The translations under genes and the position numbers were made by a program. Source: Gonapodya prolifera JEL478 (Eukaryota; Monoblepharomycota; Monoblepharidomycetes; Monoblepharidales; Gonapodyaceae). Taken from it: 64,000 nucleotides of DNA. Positions within the stretch are counted from its first letter, which is position 1; each line of letters opens with the position of its first letter. The stretch lies in the NCBI GenBank assembly GCA_001574975.1, contig KQ965744.1, positions 208,311 through 272,310 of the forward strand, given 5' to 3'. Shown in pieces: positions 8,158-19,844 of the stretch. The notes under the pieces were generated by a model. That model was not told the DNA's origin. It saw nothing but the letters and a program-made list of their open reading frames with translations, and did no database searches.

Positions 8158-11100
8158 ATGTGGATCCTAACAGGAGACTCCCCATCCACACATGGTTCGT
8201 TACCCGTACCAGCTTTCCTTCGATCAAACCCAGTTCACCCAGCTCACACACCGGCACCCGATCCCCCCCCCGTCGATGACGAAGGCACAACTGTATGGCT
8301 GAAGCCGGGCAAGGAGGTATCAATTGGAAGGAAAGGTGAGAGGTTTCGTCGCGCGAAGCGACCGCATGGCCTGTAATCGTAGCAAGAGTGTGATTCATTA
8401 TGATTCGCTCTCTCGACCGATTTTAATCCCTTGACGGACAAGACGGTACATTGACGTACCCCCAGGAGAAAAGCATTAGCAGGTCCCATGCGGCGTTTGT
8501 CGTGGGGAACGTTGTGGAGGGTATGGTGGTGAGTTGACTCCAACCTTCAGTTCAATCACCACTCACTGCTTTCTTCCTCGGCGTCGTGCTGTCCAGACGG
8601 ACCTAAACCGGTTCCCCTCCGTTACGCTTACCGACAACTCCAAGTTCCTTTACACCTTCGTCAATGGCGTTCCTTCGACTGAGGCAACGCGGATCCGCCA
8701 AGTTGCCGACGGTGACCAGTTGAGTTTTGGAAACACAATAGCGGACGGGTTACCCTTAGTGAGATTTCGGTGCGTGCACGTGTGAGCTGATCAGAGGAGA
8801 TGGGATACCTCCTGATGTCCATTCGAACGCAGGCTAAAGAGATCCCCAGTGGTGCTGTGTCTCTCGGGCGTACCAAAGAATGTTAAAAAGGAGATGACAG
8901 GACTTGCGGCAGTATTGGGTTCGTTCCCCATTAGCACAATGGTAGTGACTGCGTCAAACAATGACCCACTTCCTCCTAAACTAAGACCTTAAAATCGAAC
9001 CCGACTGGACCGACGCCTGCACTCATCTTCTAATGCATAGCCTTAAGGTCACCTACAAGGTCGTGGCCTGTCTCGCTGACTGCCGCCATATTGTCTCCGA
9101 CAACTGGGTACGCGCCCTCTCAGCAGTGAACGTTGTCGAGTTCCAGCTGCCCAGGGAATCCGAGTAAGCCCCATTTTCTTTTTGATCATAAGTACAGACG
9201 GCAACGATGGACTACAGGTTCCTCCCAGAGGTCGTGGAAGAGTCAGTGGTGCCAGACGACGTGAACTTCGGTCCGGATCCGAGGCGAAGGACGTTGTTCA
9301 AGGGGCGGACCTTTGTGTTTTTCACCCAAAGCCAGGTGCGCTATCCCTGCAGCTCGGTTTCCTCAAGAAGCCAGCCCCTCATGACCACACCCCGGCCGTG
9401 CCGTTACCAGGTCGAAAAGCACTCCCCATCCGTAACTCGTTGCTCTGGTACCATCCGAGCCGTACTAATTGGCCCGAGTGACACCGAGGACGATATTCTC
9501 CGTGAGATAAGCGATGTGGATGAGCCCATTGTTGTATCTGCAAAGGACGCCGGGGTAAGCGAGTTGGAGAACAAGGTCATCGCCAGAGTGGCGAGAAGGT
9601 GTGTGGTGCGCTGATAGGTGGAGAGTGTCGGCATGATTCATGTGACGCCTTTCGTTGGTTCAGCTTTGGTGTTCGGGTCGTCAACGCTGAGGAAATTGGC
9701 TACGCGGTGCTCTTTGCCTCAACTGCTCTGCATACAAATCCTTCGGACGATATACCGGATCTGCTCGCGACGCAGAGGACCCAGAAGACCCAGAAAGGCC
9801 AGCAGAAGATTCAGGGACAGGCGAGCGGGGGTGCATCAGGTGGGGGACCCGCCTCGTGGGTGAAAGTGGAGTCGGTTCCAGGAAAGGTAGGCCTTCACAG
9901 CTCGTTTGCGATGTGGTGTGTGGATATCAACGAAGCCTGTTCACTGTTGTTTCGGGCAACAAGCTTACCGCGGAAGGAGGCTCGTTCGGAGAAAAGGTAT
10001 GTGACGAGCTTTGTGTGCTGCGCTTACAGCGACGTGTGCGAACAATTGTTTGATCGTTTCCAGCGCATTGTATCAGGAATATCGAAGGATTCCCAAAACG
10101 TCCCGGTAAGTTTGGTCAAGTGCATCCTCCTAACTTAGATAACAACCAAACTCAAAGCCACCGCCATCTCGCTCCGGTGGATTTTCGGCGAGAAATTTTG
10201 ATGATCTTCTTGATGACATTATGGGGTTTGACGCGGAACCGGAGCCTGCACCACCTCCAGAGCTCTCCCAGGTTTGTTCCTCGTTGACACACTGTCCTTC
10301 TCATAAACATGTATATTAATCTCTGATCGCTACTTTTGCTCAGGATGCGCCAGAATTAGAAGCGTTTCAACCGCGTGTTGAGGAAGTACCTTCACGAAGT
10401 GCGGGGAAACGCAAAGCCAATGTGTTTGATGACAGCGACAGAATCTACCCGAGTCAACCAGTGTCGAATTCTGATTCAGTTGCGCACAAGCGTCCGCGAG
10501 TGGAACGCCAACGGGTGGAAGTAAACCGTGACAGAGTGGGACAATCTACCCTGGCTGCCCCGGATACGGCAGACCGCTCAAAGACAAGCAACCTCCCAAC
10601 CAGTGTTCGAGACAGGGAGACTAGTCACGTGGACAACCCCGAGGAGTCGCGACCACTGTTCGAGTCGATGATACCCGCAGCATCCGCACATCGTCCTCGA
10701 CGGGAACCGAGCCCCAAAGTGGAGGAAGATGATGACCCGGAGTTTGCCACTAAAGCTGAAATAACGGACGGGAAAGTGAAACCAAAAAAGGGAGGGGGGA
10801 AGGGGAAGAAAGGGAAGACCGAGGAAGAACACGCTCTTGAAGCTAGAGCGGCTGCGCTGAGACAGGAAAGATTGGATAAACAAAAAGAAGATGACGAGAT
10901 CGAGGAGCCGGAGGACAAGAAGAATCTGGTAACGGTGGAGTATGTTGACATAGTGGTGGAGCCTGTTGCGCAGAGGACTGGAGATCGAGAAAGAGCCAAG
11001 GGAAAGGAGAAAAATGCGATGGGCGGGGGCCCTAATTTCAAAAACTTTAAAAAGGTTCGTGCTGCTGAATTGATTTTGATTGGATCATTCAAACATATTT

Positions 11101-11869
11101 GTCGTTTTTTGGCTGCCAGCAACTCCTCGCCCCATTCGCCGCTGGCATTAACGAGCAACGTGCTAATGCAGACTCTATCCGTCGATACGCCCTTCCCCCA
11201 ATTCCAGTAGATGAACTTGTACCTTTCGAACGACAGGGCGAGGAACGTTTGTGGGTATGGCCCAGTACTGCCAAAAAAGGAGGCAAAGGAAAGTCCCGGC
11301 GGGCGAAGCCCGCCGACCGCTGGGGATTTCCTGTGGATGAGGAATCTGATGAAAAAGAAGATGACCCATGGATTGCTGCCACCGCAGCGTCGAATGTACG
11401 GAATGGCGCCACAAGCAGGAACCTCACTCCAGCTGTGTCCTCTGAGGTATACGACTTGCAAGAAGTACCGCCAGCTGTCGCCATACCGACCAAGGCTTCA
11501 ATTGAACCTCGTCGACGAGGAGCCCACATCATTGAAGACTCGGACGAAGAGGAACCACAAATGACAGTGCGGGAACAGCGGTCGACACCTAAACCGGACA
11601 AAACCCCTGCCACGAAACGGGCGCGTCTGTTGGATCTGAGCGATGAAGAAAACGATCCTGGACAATCGCCGGTACGAACGACAGGTCACACTGTAGCTCG
11701 GTCCAGTGCAAAACCTGCAAAATCCGCAGCTCCTTCAACTGCAAAGTCAGTTGCGAAGAAAACACCGCAGGCCCGGAAAGCAAAAGCTTCAAAGTCACAG
11801 GCACCCATGATCATTGTCGAAGACGAAGAAGAAGAAGACACAGCATTTCAGTGGAAGCTTCCAACTTAA
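8158..11869 (+). CDS. NBS1: Nibrin/NBS1, MRN double-strand-break repair subunit
   Basis: This is the regulatory subunit of the Mre11-Rad50-Nbs1 complex that senses DNA breaks and recruits ATM/Tel1. The start at 8158 (MWILTGDS) opens an FHA domain (VSIGRK, SISRSHAAFVVGN, ADGDQLSFGN). A BRCT domain follows (VVLCLSGVPKNV, THLLMHSLKVTYKV, DCRHIVSDNWVRAL), then a second BRCT-like region (RRRTLFKGRTFVFF, GVRVVNAEEIGYAVLF). A long disordered tail includes DAPELEAFQPRVEEV, a basic KPKKGGGKGKKGK stretch and the Mre11-binding-like NFKNFKK at about 11035-11055. After an intron the tail continues to an acidic C-terminus, VEDEEEEDTAFQW, resembling the acidic patch plus FxF/Y motif used by Nbs1 to bind ATM. 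About a dozen small introns. The long tail beyond NFKNFKK is unusual. Confidence 0.88.
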
Positions 11870-12007
11870 TATCTAGACTTCGAAGTTGGACCGAAACCGT
11901 TTCCGTAAAACCTAGAGCGACGAACGTAATTCATATGTATATTTCACCGACCGCAGATTCAATGCCTACAATAATACAATGAGGGGAGTTACCAAAAAGG
12001 GAAAGTC

Positions 12008-14174
12008 CTATTGTGTCCTACATTCCTCCTTTTCCGTTTTGCTTGAGTTCACATACACCTTCTTCGGACTGTCCGCCTTTTCGAGCAGGCTTCTTCCTGT
12101 TCTTGCAAAAGCACTACGAGCCGCAGCGGGGGAAGGCAGTTCGGAATAGGAGCTTTTGCCTATTGAATTGTGAACAGGTGATGTGGAAAGCATGATGGAA
12201 TCGGGGGATTGTGGGGATTGTTGTGACTGCTGCCGAGATGGTGTCTCGTTCAACCGAGAAGTGAGGAGAGCTGAGAACGGAGAAGAGGTCGACGACGTCG
12301 TTGACTCCGAAAAAGATGGTGATGAAGTCATAGTGCTTGAAGGGGATGCATTGGACGAGTGAGATGGGCGTAGGGGGGTCACCGGCAGCTCAACATTTAC
12401 GTCGTCTTGAGTGTAGTCGAGCTCAATTGATGGCTCTTCCAGATCGGGAGTGTCTGCGACCTGAGTCGAAGCTCCCGCGACGTCACTTTTGACACCAATC
12501 CATCCATCTGCCTCGTCCTCTGGGACCTTCACCAAGCCAGAGAACCGGGAATGACTTTGTTTTGCGCTTGATACCCGCGAATCCATCCTTCGTGTCCGGT
12601 TCTCACCATCACTTCCACCGTCCTTGGGCAAGGGTGCGGATGGTTGAGACTCAGTTGGTTCAAATATTCCCGCCTTTATCCTGAGCTTTAGGTCATCGAG
12701 CTCAAATTTGATGTTTGCCAACTTCGCGCGTTCCATCTCCAACTCTTGGTCCCTATGCGCCAACATCTTCTCCGTTGTACGGAGCTTCTCTGTCTCGCCC
12801 AGTCGCATCATCCGTCCCGTCCTGTTCTCTCTTCGCAGAGCCTCATTTTCAGCGGTGAGGTGCTGCAATCTAAGTCGCAAAGGTCCAAGTGCTTCCACGC
12901 CTTTTGGTCCTCCTTGTGACCCTCCAATTTCAACAAGGAGTCGACCACCGCCGGCCCCTTTCTCAAGGGCCGTGATCTTCGCCGTGAGCTCCTTATTTTC
13001 GGATTCTCTTTGCGCAAGTGCAGCCTCGAGTCTTCGAACACGCTCCTGGTCTCCCTTAGCGATACTGAGCTGGCTGAGACGTGAAATGTGATTCCGCATC
13101 CGCTCTTGTTGATGAATAGACATATTGTGCGCCCTGACTAGACCCGCGTGCTTTGCAGATAGGTCTCGATGCTTGCTCTCCCACTCCTTGCGTCGATCCT
13201 CAACCTCGCTGAATAGACTCTTTCCGTTCGAGTCCGCCTCACCATCATCTTCAGGAGAGGGCTTTGTCGGAGCGAAGCCACTCTCGTCCCCTCCGAGTCG
13301 CCGTACTGCTGCTTGCAGCTCTTCTACGGTCTCTTTTTCCCGAACAAGCACTGCCTCGAGCTCAAAAATACGAGTGAAGCAAGCCGCTTCGCCCTCGCGG
13401 AGACTGTCCACTTCTATGCAGCGCTCTTCCAGCTCTCTGCATCGTGCTAAAAGCGCTTCAATCTCCTCCGTGTGTTGTCCTGCCTCTCTTACACAAGCGT
13501 CACGTTCCCTCTCCACACTAACAAGAACGTCCTCAAGGTCCTCCACCCGCTTGCGTAGCTCATTTACTTCATCAGAGTCGGCGCGTTTGTTATCTCGTTC
13601 TTTCTTTGATTGGTCTGCTCGTTCGGCCCGAAATTGTCCACACTCCTCTTCCAGCTGCTCAATCCTCCTTGCAGCGAAGTCTGCGTCACGCCTAGCTTGC
13701 TCCACAGCCTCCACCCTCCTTCGTTCCGCCTTGTCTCTTGCGATCTCGGCGGCTTTAAGTTGCTCTTCGCAAGATTCCAGGCGAGTCTGCAAGTCTCCAG
13801 CTTGCTTTTCTATCCGAAGGATATGCGCCTCTGTCGCTGCCGCAGTTAAAGCGGGTGCTCGCGCGGCTGAAAGCGCGAGAGCTGCAGAGATGGTATCATC
13901 GGCGGTGTTGGTGTTGTCGGCGGCGCTAGGACTTCGAAGCGCAGAGAGGTGACCGATTTCCAACTTAAGGCGCGCGTTTTCTTCCAATAGCTGCTGTCCG
14001 AACTGAGCGGAAAGAATCAGCTCTTAAATGGCCGTGGATGGGAGGAAATCGGATGGCGGTGCCCGGCACGAGCAGCGATCCGCAGAGAACATAAGATTGA
14101 AGTCAAATAAACTTCTCGACAAAAGGGATGCATCCACTCATCGCACCATTCTGAAGCTCCTCTAGCGTCCCCAT
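12008..14174 (-). CDS. Long coiled-coil protein with CC1-box-like N-terminus
   Basis: The large frame 12008-13987 encodes coiled coil (LEESCEEQLKAAE-like heptads throughout, LEDVLVSVERERDACV, RELEERCIEV), then a Ser/Pro-rich tail. Extending upstream across a probable intron to an ATG at 14174 gives MGTLEELQN joined to ELILSAQFGQQLLEENARL. This resembles the CC1 box of dynein adaptors (AAxxGxxLLxxNxxL) as in BICD and Spindly. The junction is inferred from a GTGCGA donor and a TTTAAG acceptor. Coiled coils score easily as look-alikes, so the family name is not certain. It would be cytosolic or cytoskeletal. The antisense Ser-rich frame at 13125-13952 is a shadow. Confidence 0.65.
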
Positions 14175-14264
14175 CAACGTGGTTTTGGGTATTGGATGTT
14201 TGTTCTTGTGCAATGTGCAAGCGAAGACAAATTACATTTCCAATAATGATTAGACCAACTCGTT

Positions 14265-15602
14265 TTACTTGGACTTAGTGTCCTCTACTTCTTCGTCTGA
14301 ATCTACAATGCGTTCCGCCGATAGAGTCTTTGATTTTATTCGTTTCCGCCCTTTTCCGCTAGCATCTGATTCCTCGCCGTCAGAATTCCTCACAGCCCGT
14401 TTTTTCCGCCCTGCAGAACTCTCTTTCTGTTCTTTTTGCGATGTGGGTTTTATGGATTGCGATTTCTGTGGATGGGCCAGAAAATGATTTATTACAAGCA
14501 ACCGTACGAATGATCACATCAGCGTGTGGAAAATCAAGTGCTCACCTTTCGCTTTCGGGGTTTATCCTCCTCCTCGTAGTCGTCAGGATCATCGTCGCTA
14601 TCACTCCCACCCTTGGCGTCCTCCTCCAGCTCATCTTTCTCGCTCGCGCTCTCATCATCTTCCTCACTCTCGTCCTTCTTCTTACGCTGGGATTTGACCC
14701 CTGAAGCACGCTTCTTTGCACTAGTCTTGTTTTCACAGGTCCAAACGTACCAAATGAACGAGTTTTGGTGGTATTGTTTGGTCGGGGATGCGAACTTAGA
14801 ATGGCTCACCTTGGCTTTACCAGCACCTCTTGCTTTCACTTGGGCGGGCTTCTTTAGAAACTCCCATATGCGGTTAATTTGGTCCTCTTTAGAGCCTGAG
14901 TGCGGAAGCTATGTTAAAATCCAAAGTGTCAGAGTGAAACGTGGAAGTCAGAAGACTCATTCAAAACAAACCTGCAGTATCTCCGCCACTTCCTTCAACC
15001 CATCCATTTTCCACGTGTCAAATTTAGACTTGCGCTTTTCCTCTTCCTCAGTGGTGGAAAATTCCGCGAACCCTTTCCAAGCCCGAAGATGAGCTTTAAC
15101 CTCATTATTCTTCGATCGAGCACCATACAGTACACGATGAAGGCCTTGCAGAGTATCAGACGAGCCTAAATGCTTGGACAAGGCTGAACGAAAGCGTGAA
15201 TTCAGAGCCACACTCGTCAGCGAGCCGCATACCTTGCTTTACTGGTTCGATTTCTCCCAGGGGCACGCCATTCCCCTCAGGTAAGGTGTCCACTGCCTTC
15301 GGGACTGAGGTTGACGAAATGTTCACAGGTTGGACAGCTTTGCGAGCGCGCGAGCTGGATCTCCGGTCCCCCAAGTCCGATTCTTCAATCTGAACCCGAT
15401 CATTTCATACGGGAGAATGACATCAAGGTCCAAGAATGTAATCGGGGCAAGAAACAGGAGGAGGCAGAGCGCCGCTCACCTTTGAATGAGCCCCATCTGT
15501 TTCTTTGGTGCCATCTGGCTGTTCTGAAGACAGTTCGGCATGGCCTGCATCCTGTGGCGCGTCAGAGTCCGCCAGCTTGCCATCAGGTGTGGGGTTCGAC
15601 AT
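14265..15602 (-). CDS. DEK: DEK-like chromatin protein
   Basis: DEK is a nuclear DNA- and histone-binding architectural protein. Exon 1 begins at 15602 (MSNPTPDGKLADSD). After introns, the core reads ALSKHLGSSDTLQGLHRVLY and AHLRAWKGFAEFST, matching the pseudo-SAP/SAP box of DEK (LKPLHKLLF, GFPF). A SAP-like second half follows (DGLKEVAEILQ, then KEDQINRIWEFLKKPAQVKA). The rest is alternating basic and acidic low-complexity sequence (KKKDESEEDDESASEKDELEEDA) with a final basic and acidic exon ending EEVEDTKSK at 14265. Charged tails are typical for DEK. The exon at 15231-15375 (MGDRRSSSRARK region) links to the SAP exon by a GTATGC...TTCAG intron of about 50 nt. Joining of the first exons is less certain. 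Confidence 0.72.
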
Positions 15603-15885
15603 TAGATGTGAACGTTTAGGACTTTTGGGGTGCAACCAACTGTGAATGGCACCTTGTCACCACGACGCAGAGCCCCGTCTTCATACGTCATGTTCACAAC
15701 AGTTCCATCAACCGTCGGTGCCGTCAAGCTGCAAGCAAGCGTGGGACATTGTTCATGTCAACGCATACGAGAGTTCAAAAGAATGACATGAACATTTATA
15801 TAAGTAAGTACACAGAGAACAGAAACAGAAACAGAATTATAGAAACAGAAATATCGCACTCCCTCCCGGCTCCCCGCTCCCACTC

Positions 15886-17189
15886 TCAGAACAGGTACCC
15901 GACCACCGCCATCATCTTCTCCGGCACCACGTTGGCGCCCTCTCCCAACAAGCTCCTCAAATCCCTCTCGATGGTCCTCGTGTACGTTGTCGTCGGAAAG
16001 TCCGTGATCCTGCCCTCGAACGGGTCTTCGTTGACGGCCCCCGTCCGTTCAATGGTGGTGAACAGGAATGAGAATGATGGAGGAGATGGGGATCACGAGG
16101 TAGGGCGCCAGAGGTTACGAACGTCTTGTGGGCGGGAAGGAGGATGGAGCTCGGATCGTGTGATGGAGGAGTGGCTGGGAGCAGAGCAGTGACGTACCTG
16201 GACTAGGAAGAATGGCAAGAGAATCACGAATACGAGGACAAAGACTCTGAAAACTTGGATCACACGCCATTTCAGAGATCGCAGTGAAGTTGCCGGCAGA
16301 CACCACAGATATATTTCGAACTCGTACCTTGTAAATTAATCGTGCTGCCATTTTCGTGTTCACGTGAATTGGCACCCGCAACCGGCTACCCAGCGTTAGA
16401 TCATGATCTGCATTCGGTTACACACACCAAACGGCACAGCAAACCTTGCTACGGGGACATCTTTGATCCTTTCGCACACAGACTAGGAATTCTGCAGCGC
16501 CGCCAGCTGTCCACATCTGGAAGGAATCAAACCCTTGGAGAGTTCCATCGGCCATTCCATCGTAGATTCGCTGAGCCACACGTTTCATTATCCACAGTGG
16601 TTGATTGTGTGCCAGGCGAACGTCGACTTCTTCATCAGGGGGACAAACACGGACAAAACATCGCCCTGGTCTGATTCGTTCCTGAGTTGCAGTCGAAGTG
16701 CGTGCGACCAGGCAATCAAGCGGTACACCATCTCTTTCTTGTATTGGTAGGCCCGTTCCTGGACGTACTGCGGCGTGTGTTTGTGCCCGTCCACGAAGCA
16801 CTGGATCAGCCGTCCGAGAATCCCAGAGCCGTGGTGATGTTGGCCCATGTCTGAGCTGCTTCGCCCCATCGAGCAAACGAGGTGTTGGCACGGAATACGA
16901 GGAATATGGACAGTGCAGTGCCCAAGAGACCGACAGAGGCGAAAGACCTTAGGCAGGCCGAACACATGACACACCGGTAAGATGGCGACACATTGTATTC
17001 AACGGGCGCATTCATGTTTCAAAGATTCTCGACGGAGTGGTAAGAAACGCAAACATACCATGCAACGAATGTCCAGCCAAACACGGAGACAAACAGATAC
17101 GCGAACAAGGCGGACACTGTCTCGAGCAGAGTGTCGAACCAGACGTAGGTCGCGACCTTGTACGGACTGAACTGCGTCTTGACGATCAT
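15886..17189 (-). CDS. Bestrophin-like UPF0187 membrane channel, frame broken
   Basis: UPF0187 proteins are membrane proteins related to bestrophin anion channels. Exon 1 (from 17189) encodes MIVKTQFSPYKVATYVWFD and a first membrane span (ALFAYLFVSVFGWTFVAW). After an intron, exon 2 gives SVGLLGTALSIFLVFRANTS and FARWGEAAQTWANITTA, the family hallmark. Near 16826 the frame shifts by one base; the homologous reading continues SGILGRLIQCFVDGHK and RLIAWSHALRLQLRN. Near 16640-16660 it shifts again into LAHNQPLWIMKRVAQRIYD. The last exon ends with the typical tail (PFEGRITDFPTTTYTRTIER, DLRSLLGEG, stop at 15886). The two breaks suggest either sequencing indels or a recently lost gene. The surrounding motifs are otherwise well preserved. 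Confidence 0.75.
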
Positions 17190-17392
17190 GTGATTTGTTG
17201 CGTCGCTGTGGGGTGCCCTTGCGGCGTGGTGTACACCCCGGTGTCTCCCCGCGTGGCTTTTCGATACGATTTAGCACCGGCCACGCGTTTTTTCTTGTTT
17301 CGCCGCCGAGATCCGAGGTCGCCTGCACCAGCCCCAGCTCCACGCCGCGGCCCTTTGATTCGCGGCATTATCGATGCTGACGGCGTCATTTC

Positions 17393-18268
17393 ATGCACCG
17401 ATCCTCGTCTCGTGTTTGTTGCACATTTTCGTTAGGGTGGGCCCAACTGATGCACCCGTACTTCTACTTCACTGAGGTCGGGTACGAGGTGGATCTCTTC
17501 TCTCCCTGGGGGGGCAAGGTCGAAGGCGGTGCATTAAGCGACCCCGAGGATCAAAGTCAGTGGCAAGCAGAGGATGTCATTTCACGAGGCTACAAGGTAT
17601 GTACGAGTTCTGAAGGCAGATAGTGCTTGGCCCCTCCAAAAAACGAAGCACTGAGCTGACCGCGTCCCATTCTCGAAGCACGAATCCCGACTTCGTTGCC
17701 CTCCTGCAGTCCACGCGTCCCGTCAACGACATCTCTCTTGACAAGTACGACGTCATCGTCGTGGCAGGCGGGCAAGGGACCATGTGGACCGTTGCCGGCG
17801 CGCACAACCTACACAAAAAATTCGCCCAGTTCCACGAGTCCGGAAAGTCACCGCCGCCCTGTGCCACGGTGTCGCAGTGCACCGCTACGCATAGCTCTCC
17901 GACGGCACGCCGCTCATCAAGGGAAAGTCTGTGACCGGATTCGTAAATGTGGAGGAGGACTTTGCCGACGCTGCCATGGTCCAGTGGGGTGTGATCAAGC
18001 CGGGGGAGCACGTCATGCCCTGGAGGATTGAGGATGAGTTGAAGAAACTCGGCGCAAACTACGTGCGGTCGGGAATGTGGGCGGGGTTCGCAATAAGGGA
18101 CGGGAGCTTTGATCACGGGGCAGCGGGCAGCAGAACTACTCGTAAGTGCGGTAAAGTTGGCGTTCCTCTCATATTTCCGAAGTATGTGTTGCTTTTTGAC
18201 TTTGACAACATTCTCCCTTGCAGCGGTGGGGAAACGGCCAAGTTGGTCATCGAAACGTTGGGCCTCTG
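17393..18268 (+). pseudogene. DJ-1/PfpI family protein, damaged
   Basis: Members are small cytosolic proteins of the class-I amidotransferase fold; the Hsp31-like group acts as glyoxalases or chaperones. Recognisable parts are GWAQLMHPYFYFTEVGYEVD, then LFSPWGGKVEGGA, KYDVIVVAGGQGTMW, the nucleophile elbow AALCHG, LSDGTPLIKGKSVTGF, and LKKLGANYVRSGMWAGFAI. The usual first strand (KVLIV-type) is not seen. The frame shifts one base before AALCHG near 17850, an in-frame TAG occurs at about 17911 just before LSDGTP, and another shift lies near 18110 before the LITGQRAAELL stretch. The last exon reads GGETAKLVIETLGL with TGA at 18266. Three lesions point to a pseudogene, unless this part of the assembly is error-prone, as its damaged neighbour also hints. 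Confidence 0.7.
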
Positions 18269-18439
18269 AAACACACGGCTAATAAAAACTCGAAATCCTA
18301 CTGTTCTTCAGTCTTAACAAATTTTTCTGTTCTTGTTCTGCAGTTTTACAAATTTTTTCGAAATATATTCTTGTTTATTGTAATCGCTGCTTTGCTTTCA
18401 AACCATTGACGCTCCAAAAGCGCGAATGATGTCAGAGTC

Positions 18440-18660
18440 GAGACTGTACAGTGCCTTCAACCATACATGTGTGTCAACAACCCTGGCACTTGTACCATAC
18501 AATTGAAAGCACGCCCGAGGCAGCAAACACCGTTGGACTTTGCAATGAGCTGGCGCTACAAGCAGCAACTTTAATGTGCGTGGAAGAGCAAAAAGCTTGT
18601 CGACACTTGAATATCAACGTTACTGGTCCGGTGGAGAAAGTTGAGAGGGTTGCATAATAT
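18440..18660 (+). pseudogene. Decayed partial duplicate of the gene at 18968-19519
   Basis: The stretch TATACAATTGAAAGCA... to AACTTTAATG aligns with the end of the downstream gene (19405-19519): both translate to PEAAN(T/I)VGLCNELA(L/Q)QA. The upstream copy lacks the earlier exons and shifts frame before the shared part. Similarity continues past the stop for some tens of bases, so this was a genomic duplication rather than a retrocopy. Confidence 0.7.
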
Positions 18661-18967
18661 TAAACACTGCCAAAGTACCCTTGCCTCTACTTAAAAAGTT
18701 CCCATTAATTACCATTCACATGTGTCCACTCTGAGGATCTTTGGATTTCTTAACTGGCTTTGACCGTACTGGCAAGTGACGCTGCCTTCTTCGGCCACCG
18801 CCACGTCGGGGTAACCAGATTGCTCCTCGCCATCGCACTGAGGCGAAATTATAAGACTGTACGGTCCGCATCACTATCGTTGTCGGCGGGAAACAGACTT
18901 GAGTTATGGGCTCTTCGCAAAGGTGGGCCGGCTCGAATGGAGAAGGAGGCTCAACGATCCACACTCC

Positions 18968-19519
18968 ATGCCTGACACTGACCCCACATCGCGCGTTATG
19001 ACCTTGCCCCACGACGTTCCCAGCCAATTTGCATCTAGCTTTCTTGCTGAGCTTCAACAGGAACAGCTTCATGTCTTGGTCCAAGACATGGGTGGTTATT
19101 TAATAAAGCGAAACTTCAAAGTGTCAGCTGGAGCAAGGTGAGTCACGAGGACGCTCAGAGCTTGAAGAATGAGAAAAAAGGAAGCACTGATCTGTCCTCT
19201 GGGATACGCCAGATCCCGGTATTCGCTCTACAGAAGTGCAAACTGCGCTTGTGCCGTTGCCGTCTCAGGGAGACGTCTGGTTGTCCAAGTGAATCGAAAC
19301 TTCACACTTAGCATACCACATGCGCGGGTTCCTGGAGATCAAATCGAAATTCGGACGGATCCAAAGAATTTAGAGTGGCTGGAAGTCAAGTTCGATGCTG
19401 GAACCATGGTCAACAATGCCTCTGGAACTTGTACCATACGACTGAAAGCAGGCCCCGAGGCAGCAAACATCGTTGGACTTTGCAATGAGCTGGCACAACA
19501 AGCTGCACCTTTGATGTGA
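18968..19519 (+). CDS. Small hypothetical protein, possibly PH-like fold
   Basis: Two exons join across an intron at about 19138-19211 (GTGAGT to CGCCAG) and give a protein of about 155 residues: MPDTDPTSRVMTLPHD, GGYLIKRNFKVSAGARSRYS, RRLVVQVNRNFTLSIPHARV, DPKNLEWLEVKFDAGTM, GTCTIRLKAGPEAANIVGL, ending LAQQAAPLM. The alternation of short hydrophobic strands followed by one C-terminal helix (PEAANIVGLCNEL) resembles a PH-like fold. This is inference, and no family was recognised. A decayed copy of its 3' part lies about 950 nt upstream. Unlike many neighbours its frame is intact. Confidence 0.5.
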
Positions 19520-19844
19520 GTGGTGTACGGTAAAGCTTGCTGCCACTTAAATATATTCCACCGTACTGGTTATTGGCAGTGCAAGGCTCGCTCCCGAATC
19601 ACTACCGAAAGCCTTTCTGTACGGCGCGCCTGGAACACCAGTTCGAATTCAAAAAGGATCACCGCCTGTCCACATTCCGGTGCTTTAAATTACAACACGG
19701 GCCTCGGGACAGTTCACCAGTATGTTCAACTAGCTATTTGACAGCATTCAGACTTCCATTATGCACTATTATTGTCTTAAGTTTGACATAGTTGAATTAC
19801 ATTCAGTTTAGTTGCATTAGTTCGTGACGAACAACTAACCACCG
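19520..19844. other. Intergenic stretch, no gene seen
   Basis: The stretch between the small PH-like gene and the next open frame is moderately AT-rich and holds no recognisable coding or RNA gene. The first part still resembles the region after the upstream duplicate at 18570-18640, so the duplication unit extended past the stop codon. Confidence 0.5.

Noticed and set aside
13125-13952. A 275-codon Ser-rich plus-strand frame.
   Set aside because: It is the exact antisense of the coiled-coil gene, where Glu/Arg-rich codons yield Ser-rich antisense translations.
15640-15740. Minus-strand translation LTAPTVDGTVVNMTYEDGAL upstream of the DEK start.
   Set aside because: It looks protein-like but ends in a stop before the DEK ATG and no matching gene or family could be found. 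Left as 5' region.
2487-17913. TAG occurs in frame in two genes (2487 and about 17911), which might hint at TAG being read as an amino acid.
   Set aside because: TAG also ends clear genes here (SRPRB at 7399, the CBM1 gene at 2898, PIGB at 53417, P450 at 47257), and the affected genes carry frame shifts too. Damage or sequence error explains it better.
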